Shown here in pieces: positions 1 through 8,844 of a DNA stretch of 64,000 bases. The notes beneath the pieces were generated by a model, which saw nothing but the letters and a program-made list of their open reading frames with translations, made no database searches and was not told the DNA's origin. A program made the position numbers and the translations under genes. Source of the stretch: Tetrastigma voinierianum (Eukaryota > Streptophyta > Magnoliopsida > Vitales > Vitaceae). Numbering within the stretch: position 1 is the stretch's first letter; each line of letters opens with the position of its first letter. The stretch lies in the NCBI GenBank assembly GCA_016808115.1, contig JAEQBH010001392.1, positions 529,996-593,995 on the forward strand, read 5' to 3'.

Positions 1-462
1 CACAAGATGAAATTAATTCTTTTATTGAGTTAAAAAATCAAGGAAATAGTATCTTTAATAATCATCCGATTCAATAATCAATTATAATAAAATCAAAGAA
101 ATCGATTATTCATCGATAATTTCACAAAGGTTCAAATCACAGGATATGTAGACATCTTAAAAGATAATTTCGCCATATTCAAATAAGTGATAATGACACC
201 CACAACCGCTGCTATGATTCTATATTTCTCCTTTATTGAAGACGCCAAACCGCTTCGCCAAGAATGGCGCCCGAAAACGCCAACGGACTCGACGCCAAAC
301 CACCACCGCTATCGGGATCCGCCCAAGCAATAAAAATTCATCTTCGCTGGATTTGTCTTATTTTTATTTTTTATTCATTTTAGTGAGACGAATCAATCGT
401 GATAAATCTCAAAATCTCTAATCTTTATAAAACAATGATTCTCAGTATTTAAATTCAATCTA

Positions 463-474
463 GCCTGATACCAA
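463..474 (-). promoter_or_regulatory. Primer-binding site of copia element, copy A
   Basis: The minus strand reads TTGGTATCAGGC, close to the plant initiator Met-tRNA PBS TGGTATCAGAGC, and lies two bases from the LTR end. It fixes the element's orientation as minus. Copy B has the equivalent at 38167-38178 (TTGGTATCGAGC). Confidence 0.75.
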
Positions 475-475
475 T

Positions 476-1149
476 TGTAAACTCCACAAGGAAATTAACA
501 CACAATATTTCGCATCATCGACCAAACTCATCTCTGATAATAATACTAAAAAAAAATAAACATATAGATTGCATACCATTTGAAGAACACGCCATGAGAG
601 ATTTCCCTTCAGTTTATAGATCTTAAATCATTGATATCTTCTTCTCCTTATCAAACTTTGATATATAGAATTGTTTTCTGTGATTGATGGAAGAGTGTTC
701 TAACCGCATATGAAGGGTTTCTATATATAACTTATTGATAGGAGAAGAGGGCCAAGAATATACGTTCAAAAACCGTTATAAACGCAATCATTTCAATCGG
801 CTCATATAATAAATTATATTTATTATAAATAACGTTTCTATAATAAATTATATTTATTATAAATAACCAGTTTTATAATAAATTATATTTATTATAAATA
901 ACCGTTCTTATAATAAATTATATTTATTATAAATAACTTAGTTATATAATAGAAATTATATTTGTATAAATAACCGTTCTTATAATAAATTATATTTATT
1001 ATAAATAACCGTTCATATAATAAATTATATTTATTATAAATAACCGTTCTTATAATAAATTATAACAGTTTAAAGATATTGAGTATTCTTTTAATTGGCT
1101 AAATACTAGGTTAGTGGGCCACCCACTTAATTTTAATATGGAAATAACA
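476..1149 (-). repeat. 5' LTR of copia element, copy A
   Basis: On the plus strand it runs from TGTAAACTCC to GGAAATAACA, so it has TG...CA ends on the minus strand. It is 674 bp, against 637 bp in copy B and 617 bp in the left LTR at 32350. The difference is due to a 33-bp tandem array (803-1065) with more units, partly offset by loss of about 36 bp that both other LTRs keep before the shared ACAGTTTAAAG-like segment. Confidence 0.85.
803..1065. repeat. 33-34-bp minisatellite inside copia LTR (copy A)
   Basis: About seven full units and one partial unit. Each contains ATAATAAATTATATTTATTA followed by TAAATAACCGTTC or a variant. Each unit is partly self-complementary. The same array has about six units at 38498-38697 and four at 32690-32822. 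Confidence 0.9.
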
Positions 1150-1756
1150 TATAAGTCTGTTATGTACCGAATATTCTAAAAACACGTCAAAGAGAATTCC
1201 ATTTTCCAGCAATGGTAATGAATTAGTCGATCCACCCACATTCCAATTATTTTTTTAATAGCATCTTTCTTAATTCTTATAGAAAAATAGTTTAAAATGT
1301 TGGAAGGTTGTGATTCTTTCCTTCTGTTGTGATTCTTGCCTTTTCTAGTGCCAATGTACATGTACAGTAAGTATTGGAGTGAGTTCATTAGACACATAGC
1401 TTGATTATAGAGACCAAGCTTGATTATAGGATCAGTATTATTCATTCATTGCTATATAAGTTCTCGTACATCTCCATTGAAGGAGTAATAATATGATAAA
1501 ATATTCTTTCCCTATATTTGATTTCAAGTAAAAGGAAGTAAAATATGATTTTAGAAAACACCTAAACAATTATCAAAATCCTGTGTTTTTTTATAAACAA
1601 TTAATTGACAATAAAATATATAAATTTTTTTCATTTTAAAAGACAGTTCTTGACAACAGTTATAAAGCATGCATACATACATAGTATTTTGAGAGGAGGT
1701 TCAGGTTCAGGTTCAACTCAACTCCAATTTTAGAAGATGAATTCACAAAAAGTCCT
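1150..1756. other. AT-rich spacer with small VNTR
   Basis: No gene is seen. It contains two imperfect copies of AGCTTGATTATAG (1398-1429); copy B has three such units at 39060-39113. The remainder is AT-rich and matches 38816-39434. Confidence 0.6.
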
Positions 1757-1760
1757 TCTC

Positions 1761-2690
1761 CTATATAAAAATTAAAAATTAAAAAATGGATTGTTGACAT
1801 TGATATTGTTCTTTTAAAATATCTTGTGGATTTTAAAGATTTTAGAATAGTTTGTGAAGATTTTAAAATATAGTATTTTCCTTTTAAAATTCTGTTTTTT
1901 CTAAATAGAAAAAGTCAAAAGAAGGAAATTTTAAAAATTCATAAATAACTTATACCAAAAAAAAAAAAAACGACAAATGCCCAAAACAATCTGCCCAAAA
2001 TATGACAAATGGGTCTTACCTCCGATAGAAAAGGCCCCTATCCTTTGTTGTTTATGAAGATTGAAGCACCTAATCTGATTATCAATATTCTCTTATTGAC
2101 CGATAAAATTCCTTTTAGAGCAACAAGCTGCTTCAATGGCAGATAAATTTTTTTTTATTAACTTTTTAATATAATGTAGTAAACTATCTTCAGTGAGACT
2201 CGAACCCCTTCCCTTTCCCTCCCATATCCAACCATTTTAATGTTGACGCGACTTATAAACATAGCAGAGATTTTTTTTTAATCCAAGTAAATATGACAAA
2301 TATTTACAAAAAATCTCAAGATAAAAATTATAAGCAAAATCAAAGCAACTCTTGTAAATTTTAGTGACCCATGATACTAACCAATGATTGATGAATAACT
2401 ATAGTAATTTTAGATAGAGTTATGGTGATAAAAGCCTAATCCAATGGAATGTTTGTTTTTTAGCCTTTTCTTAAATCAATTTGTTTCAGGATATAGATCG
2501 TTGTGTGTTTTTTTTTGGTATAACTTATTTGCCGAATTTTTAAAATTTCCTTCTTTTAGCTTTTCTATTTAGAAAAAAACCAATTTTAAAATCTTCACAA
2601 ACTATTCTAAAATCTTAAATCCACACAAGATATTTTAAAGAACAATATCAATGTCATCAATCTATTTTAAGTTTTTAATTTTATATATTC
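1761..2690. mobile_element. Long-TIR DNA transposon, non-autonomous (copy A)
   Basis: The two ends are inverted copies of one another over roughly 180-200 bp. The left arm is 1761-1960 and the right arm 2512-2690; both carry GACATTGATATTGTTCTTTT-like sequence and, further in, TTTTTCTATTTAGAAAAA-like sequence. The inner 550 bp has no open frame of note. Long arms with a non-coding core fit a Mutator-like or foldback MITE. I could not define a target duplication with confidence. Copy B is at 39435-40375. Confidence 0.75.
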
Positions 2691-3203
2691 TATTTTACCA
2701 GTCAATTTGATATCGGACTTAGATGGAAGGAGCTTCAGATATCATGTCATTGAAGAAGTGGCAATCTAATGAATGACACATATCAATCAAAAGCAACTCT
2801 GGACTTGACTCTTGAGTAGTACCTAAAAACAACATGGGTTTAATTAAAAGAATAAAAATGGCATAACTGAATAAAACAAACCAATAGGAGAGAGTACTCT
2901 TAGTCATGAAACAATGGTGGTGCATATTGCCAAGTATGTATACAAGTAGGTAGGCCCTATTATGGGTGTAAATGAGTCAAGCTACTCCTAAGCTACTCGA
3001 TCTCGACTCGTAAAATAGTCGAATTTGACTAGGAGTTAATTAAGTCGAGTTCGAGTATCTAAATACTCAACTCGAGCTGCAAGTGCGAGTTTAATCGAGT
3101 TAAACTATTTTATTAGTATATTTATTTATTAAATTACATTTATACCCTCACTATATAAATAACACTTAAAAACCCAAAATCTTTTATTCAATTAGTTACT
3201 AAG
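2691..3203. other. Non-coding AT-rich spacer
   Basis: No gene is seen. At 2975-3110 there is a local run of CTCGA/TCGAG-rich sequence (such as GAGTCGAGTTCGAGTATC) with weak internal repetition, also present in copy B at 40670-40800. Function unknown. Confidence 0.5.
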
Positions 3204-3461
3204 GTGGCGTTTGTTTTTTTACTTAATGCTGAATAGAAATTTTTTCAACTTAATGCTAAATAGTACTTAATAATATTAAGTATTAAGTTGTTTGTTTTTT
3301 AACATTAGATAGTGAGTGTTGCTAACTCTCCTCCTTGTTGGACAAGGGTGGTGTTTTTTTGTTTTAGAAGATGACTTTCTTAATACAAAAAGCCTTCTAT
3401 TCAGAATATTTTTAAAATTTTTTATCAATAAGTCCTTAGAAAGTTAAAATACAAACAAACC
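3204..3461. mobile_element. Small hAT-like MITE (copy A)
   Basis: It starts GGCGTTTGTTTTTTTACTT and ends with AAACAAACC. Subterminal CTGAATAGAA is mirrored by TTCTATTCAG near the other end. The length of about 260 bp, lack of coding sequence and GTTTGTTT-type ends fit a hAT-like MITE. The terminal repeats are imperfect and no clear 8-bp duplication is visible. Copy B is at 40893-41151. Confidence 0.45.
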
Positions 3462-3719
3462 GAATCTATTTAGCTTGAGCAAAGAGTAAAAAAAGGCAGA
3501 CTACAGAAGAAATCCACTTAATTGACCTCTGACGAAAAAGTCGGCCAATTTGGCGCAATCTCGATTTGCAATAACCCTTTATTTTCATTAAAGTACAAAC
3601 TCAAGAGGAAAAAGAGAGTTTCTTTTGTTTGATGGGTTTTTCCCTAATGTGGGAAGTCATGTGTTTGTGATTCCTGCTTTTCTTCATTCTATTGAGTTTG
3701 ATTTTGTATTTAAGGAGTC

Positions 3720-4480
3720 TCTACGTTTGGATAAATAATATCCAGTTTTACCCTCGGCAACCCTGAAGCACTCTCGGGCCTTCTTTTCTTTATCCTCAGC
3801 TCGCGCCTTAGCGGATGAGAATTTTATGCCGAATCGGTTAAGCTTCCGATATCCTTGAGTCGAGCTTTGTATCAGAGCTCGCCGGATCAACTTTCTCACG
3901 AGGTCGGGACCGACTTTGCGACTTTGCTAGGCTTTATTTGCCTTGGCGGAGCCCTCGGTCAAGCTGACCTTCCTCGCCAAGCACTTCTTATGAGTAGCCA
4001 TACCGCGAAAAATGGGGTAAATTAATATATAGCATTAAAGCGGCGTGAAGGAAAAGTGAAGGCAAATGGACTTACGGAGGAGACAGCCCCTTGGGCGACA
4101 AGGCGAGCCTCTTCAGCAGGCGAGCATCCGGCTTTCTAAAGGTGTTACGAAGAATAAAGCGCGGGAAGCGCTAGCTGGCAAGCTCGCGTTAGCGGCAACG
4201 AATCCTCATCCCTTGATCTCGAGGACCCGCCCATGTCTTCGGACAGCCCGGAGGAGGGCTTCGGTGCTCGTAGGAGGGCTCCAGACATAATGGGCATAAC
4301 CTCTAACGGAGGCAGCGACCCTACGGAGGATCTTTAGCCGCTTTTGTGCGGTAGGAGGCGGCCGCGGACTGGTACCCTCGGCGCGCTCGGCGGGACGATG
4401 GCTGCCCCCTCACCGGAGACTTGGGGGTGCACCGAGGCGAGGAAGGCTCCTGGCCCTAGCCTTTCTCTCTCTTTCCCCTT
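3720..4480. other. GC-rich degraded relic
   Basis: This is a GC-rich block in an AT-rich setting, rich in CG and in short repeats of the type GCGAGG/CCTCGG. Short open stretches exist on both strands (for example 4066-4290 plus and 3684-3899 minus), but none resembles a known family and none is conserved in copy B (41380-42130). It directly precedes an LTR-like tail, so it is probably an eroded part of a retroelement. Confidence 0.4.
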
Positions 4481-4828
4481 TTTGCTAATGTGAGAAATGG
4501 CATTTTACAAGACCAAATTTGGTCTTAAGTCTTAATTCTTCATAAAGCCTTGTTTGGCCTTCTCATTAAATCCACTTTTCTCATTTTTGCCATTTTAACA
4601 CTACATTTCATTTCACTTCATTTACATTTTGGAAATTACATTCTTCATTTATGACCCTTAGGTCCCCATTTGACATTTTTACTAAATTTATTTGGCTTCC
4701 TATAAATTTTCCGGGTTGTATATTTTTTTTGTTCTTAGGATTTAAATTCTGAAAATTTCATTTAATTATTTTATACCTAAACATGTTATGAAGCGTAGGA
4801 GTATTTTTAAAACGTTACAATATGTGTC
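4481..4828 (-). repeat. LTR-like tail (copy A)
   Basis: On the minus strand it begins TGTAACG and soon carries CATAACATGTTTAGG. This resembles the terminus at 23107 (minus strand, TGTAACACCC then TTTTATAACATGTTTA). The body (TGTGAGAAATGGCATTTTAC to the ATGACCCTTAGGTCC-type segment) is related to 18965-19200. It is probably one end of the same long LTR family as the 16664-23107 complex. Copy B is at 42130-42460. Confidence 0.5.
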
Positions 4829-5901
4829 GTGGAATAAAAATGGTTTCCAATCTTGTGGTTCCATTAATGACTCAAGCGAGATAATCTAGCCAATGCAACA
4901 ACGAAGCGAATCTTGGGCATAAACATTGCAACCCATAAGAAAAAGTTCCATATTTTTTTTCCCTTCATGTATATATTGTGTCTCTCATACCAATAAGACT
5001 TGAAGTTCAATCTAGAACTTTATGCTTTTGGATGGATACAAACAGGTTTCGATTGTGTTTAATTTATAAATCTCTTGGATTTTAATCCAAAACTTGATCC
5101 ATCCTATTAGTGTTCTTATATTTATCTCCTTATTGAGGAATTTTAATATCTATCTTTTTTTTTTCTTTTTTTTTTTTTTTTTTTTTTTTAAGAAAATGGA
5201 TAAATCTATTGATTCGGTTTATCAATAGAATTGATAAAAACACAGAATTAAAAATGCAAAAAAATTTGGAGAAACACTAAATTTCAAGAACAAAGAAAAG
5301 TTTTTAAAGAACACATGGTGTTCTCTATGTTTTAAAAAATTGTTATCAAGAACAATGTTAAAAAATAGGAACCAAACATGTCATAAGATTCCAGATTTGC
5401 AGCATATTGACAAACTGAATTTGATATGATGACTTTATTAGATCAAAACTTTAACATCTGAACCGCCAACGCGAAAACCAACGAAAAAGCCATCTGTCGA
5501 CGAAACACGCAACAAGTTGGCAACAAAACACACTACAATAGGTTAGTGAAAAAACATAAAAATACAAAGAAAATTAAAGGAAAACCCATATCAATGTGGA
5601 ATAAACCACGTTATTGGAAAATAAAACTGGATATAGGGAAGAATGATGGAAGGGGTGATATTAGGCAAAAAAATTGACCAAAGATTACCCCTTCAGGCTA
5701 GCGAAAAGTGCGAAAGAAATGAAGAAGAGACAATTAGCCAAAGCGAGAGAGAAAAATATCCTGTTTGATTTTGTATCTTTTAGTAATTAGGATTTTGTTT
5801 GAAAAATGATTTTATTATATTTGGTTGTCTAATAAAAAATCTAAGAAACAAAATCAAATATCAATAAAATTATTTAAAAATTTACAATTTTGATTTATTT
5901 A
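4829..5901. other. Non-coding spacer with poly-T tract
   Basis: No gene is seen. There is a T-rich tract at 5156-5190. A small inverted repeat at about 5763-5855 (GTTTGATTTTGT paired with ACAAAATCAAAT) is shared with copy B. Confidence 0.5.
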
Positions 5902-6477
5902 GGAGCTAGTTGTTAGTGCTTTTTAAAAGATATCAGGATTAGAGACACTTTTAAGTGTTTTTAGAACAAAAAATTTGTTTGGTAATATTTTCAAAAGCGT
6001 TGTTGTAAATATTTTTTACAATTATACAAATAATTATTTTAGGTTTTTATTAATACAAATGTTTATGTATGTTAATTTATTAATGCAAATGTTTTTAAAA
6101 TATTTATGATCATAAAATAATTATATTATGTTTTTTATTAATATAAATATTTTTATATGTTTATTCATTAATTTAAATATTTTTAAATTTTATATACTTG
6201 TTGTTTTAGGTTTTATTAATATATATGTTTTATGTATTTATATATTTTGGTAATAATTTTTGTTGATAATTATGATATTCTATTTTATAATGAAATTTTA
6301 AATGTGTACGATAATTTTGTCAGTATAAAAGTGTTTTAATACCAATACGACATGTTATAAAGACATTGGTAGAACTCCGCTTTTTTAAAATTTCTATAAA
6401 ACGTTTTTAATAGAATCACTACTAGAGGAACATTTTGCCTAGAAATGTTGTTATAGGAAGTAGTATCAAATTAGCCC
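5902..6477. mobile_element. MITE with GGGCTA termini and TTA flanks (copy A)
   Basis: The terminal inverted repeats are clearest in copy B: GGGCTAGTTTGTTAGTGC at the left, and GGGCTAATTTGATACTAC on the opposite strand at the right. The copy A left end reads GGAGCTAGTTGTTAG. TTA lies on both sides of copy A (5899-5901 and 6478-6480). This fits a PIF/Harbinger-like (Tourist) MITE; a hAT-type origin is the alternative. The interior is AT-rich and non-coding. Confidence 0.5.
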
Positions 6478-6619
6478 TTACTCTTTTTATACTAATAAGT
6501 TTAAATAAAATAAAAGTAGAATTTAACTCTATTTTATCATCTCAAAAAAAAAAAAAAACTTTATTTTTAATTTTCTTCTTTTATTATTATTTTTAATATT
6601 AAAATTTTCTGACAAACAA

Positions 6620-8215
6620 ACCTATTTAGGATTTGGCCGTATGTCTTCTTTGACACACGAAATCCTAACCCAACTCGGAAAGGCCAATTGTTTTCTTATT
6701 TGGCAGACAAAACCCTACCATAACCCTAGCTCTGGTCCGGAAAGAAATATGGAAACCGTCTTGTGCATCTTCACCTATCGTCGAGTCTTCGTCCTGGATA
6801 TGGACAAAATACCAAGAGATGAGGATCATCAAGACGCAACATCACCAGCAGTAGCACCACCGCCGCCGTCGATGTGAATTCTAGATTTCGTGGAGAGTGA
6901 ATTACCGTTAGGTATGGGTTTATTGAAGTTGGGAAATTTTCTCTACATGTTCGGTGGTGAGTACTGCGATTATGGAAATGACTTCGCGATATTAAATGGA
7001 TCCGCGACGATAGCTTCCTCCCGCCGATTCTGGCTACTATTCCTTGGTTTATGGGGCGGGTTACCTGAGGAAGATCACTTGCCCTGTTATAGGTTAGATC
7101 TCACTGACCATCGATCAAGCCAAATAAAACTCAAACCCATGTTGGGTCCAAAGCTTTATGCGGTCGTTAGGAAGTGGAGGCCAAATATACATTCTTTCCA
7201 AAAACATGTGTCCCGTAGCAGGCCTCCTATTTAGTTTGGAATCATGCAGAGGAAATCGCGAGCCCTGCCAAGCCCCTCGTTTTCCCAGTGTCCGGTTGTT
7301 GCTAACTGTCGTGTTTTTGTAGGAATATTGTTTATCATGGATAACGGTGATAATGCTGTTTCAATACTGCTTCTGAGACATGGGAGTGTGCAGAAGATTT
7401 ACCACCTCGTGAACGGATGGCTATAGTGGGAGATTTGACGTGCAAACAAGGATATTATCCTTACAAAGCGCGTAACAGATCACACAATTTATAGGCTATC
7501 ATGGATGGGCTAAGGGAATGCTGGCCGCCGAATAGAGTTAATGTTTGATCCTTCAAAAACTGAACCAAAAATCCCTGGCTTTTCACCAATTGGTTATTTA
7601 TTTCTGGCTGATACAAGCCCACAGGGGGAGTATATGTGTGGGTTGGTGCCATATGAAAGCGATCATGTTTATGGTTTTGCTCTCTATGTCTTTGTTTTTC
7701 AAGTAGAAAAACATGAATCAACGCTGTTAGTTAGATATTTGGCGTCAATTTTATGATTTCTGCCATGGATACGGAATGAAGAAGTCCCATTGTTTGATAT
7801 CAAAATGCTGTCATGTGAGTGTTTAGTTCGAATCCTTCACTGCACGCAACACCAAGCTTCCTGGAACAGTTTTAATTACCTCTTGTAACTAAACTGCTAC
7901 TGATCTCTACATTTTGAATATGTTAATAGAGGAAGAGTATTGCCCAACAAATCAACTGGCAGTGATGAAAATTGCTGGTATCTGTTGCCCTCTAATTTTG
8001 AACCTGAATTATTATGGGCATATGGCTTGAGGTATCATTGGCATATATGTCTTGTCATCTGCCATTCATCAGTGTTAGTAGCCTTTTGTTTTCTTTTTCA
8101 TATCAGAGATAATACTTGTCTATCTTTCTTCAGGGGAGAAGCAAGGAAGGAAAGAAGCAAAGAAAAGAGAAGGCAATGGGAAGGAAGCAAAGAGGAAAAG
8201 ACGTGAATGAGTTTT
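6620..8215 (+). pseudogene. Kelch-repeat-like host gene, broken (copy A)
   Basis: A plus-strand host-like gene with introns and frameshifts. Readable pieces include LYMFGGEYCDYGNDF (6943-6987), LPEEDHLPCYRLDLTD (about 7063-7110) and a later LMFDPSKTEP segment (about 7535). The FGGE motif and the IYILSKKH...FEVWNPITEKS stretch seen more clearly in copy B resemble kelch beta-propeller blades. An intron with GTGAGT donor (7815) and TTAATAG acceptor (ending 7929) follows. A second acceptor (CAG ending 8133) leads to a Lys/Glu/Arg-rich tail ending near 8206. At least three frameshifts break the frame. Kelch assignment is by motif only; the exact family is unrecognised. Confidence 0.5.
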
Positions 8216-8840
8216 AATTGTTCTTTGTTTTGTGTTGGAATACTCTGCAAGCTGGGGTGCAATTGTGTTGCCAGCCCCTGGACTGCTTCTTTGTTTGTTT
8301 CTTTCTTGTCTGGTCTGTTTTCCATGTGCTCCTTTGAGCTGCCATTTGGTGGCTCCTGTTATGAATATATTTCAGCTCTTTGCTTATCAAAAATTAAAAA
8401 AATGATTTTTAATTGTTCTTTGTTTTAGGTTGAAAACTTTCAAATGTTTTTTGGTCAGTAGAACTGGCAAGGGCTTTAGGAGCTTTTAGAATCGACTTTT
8501 CACAATAGTGTTTGATGTTTGTTACATTCATTCCAAGTAAGCCGAAGGATGGGGTGTTTTATGTGCTCATAAGCCAGGATCAATGCATGTACCCAAAAAT
8601 GTGAAACAAAGGCCCCCATGCAGGGAATGGAGGATTGAGAATAAACAGATATTTTTTCTCATCCATTCCCACGAAGTTAGGATGATTCTGACAGTGGGAT
8701 TTTTTCCTCTTAGAGTGAGTTTTTGATTTTTAATTCAAGTTATTTCTAAAAATGTTTTCCAAAATGAAAAATAAAAACTTTTTGGATGAAATTGTTTGCA
8801 TTTTTTATATAGTTTCTTAGTTTCATTCTGTAAATACATA
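8216..8840. other. Probable 3' UTR and spacer after the kelch-like gene
   Basis: T-rich sequence with TTTTAATTGTTCTTTGTTTTG repeated in part at about 8213 and 8408. It has no coding signal and ends where the gypsy protease segment starts. Confidence 0.35.
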
Positions 8841-8844
8841 TCTA

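Larger units (their letters stand above)
1..1149 (-). mobile_element. Ty1/copia element, 5' end only (copy A)
   Basis: This is the upstream end of a minus-strand copia element, cut by the window edge. It comprises leader or gag-proximal sequence (1-462), a primer-binding site (463-474) and the 5' LTR (476-1149). It corresponds to 37678-38815 of the element that is nearly complete in the single-copy interval. The base after the LTR starts the TATAA target duplication (1150-1154). I see no usable coding frame in 1-460. The rest of the element should lie to the left of this window. Confidence 0.85.

Noticed and set aside
803..1065. Regularly spaced 33-bp repeats resembling a CRISPR array
   Set aside because: The repeats are head-to-tail with only 4-7 variable bases between cores, inside a retrotransposon LTR of a plant genome, with unit number varying between LTRs. 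This is a minisatellite.
2719..2925. 68-codon minus-strand frame after the long-TIR element
   Set aside because: Hydrophobic with no motif; it is interrupted in copy B.
4066..4290. Basic 74-codon plus-strand frame in the GC-rich block
   Set aside because: No motif, and the equivalent frame does not exist in copy B.
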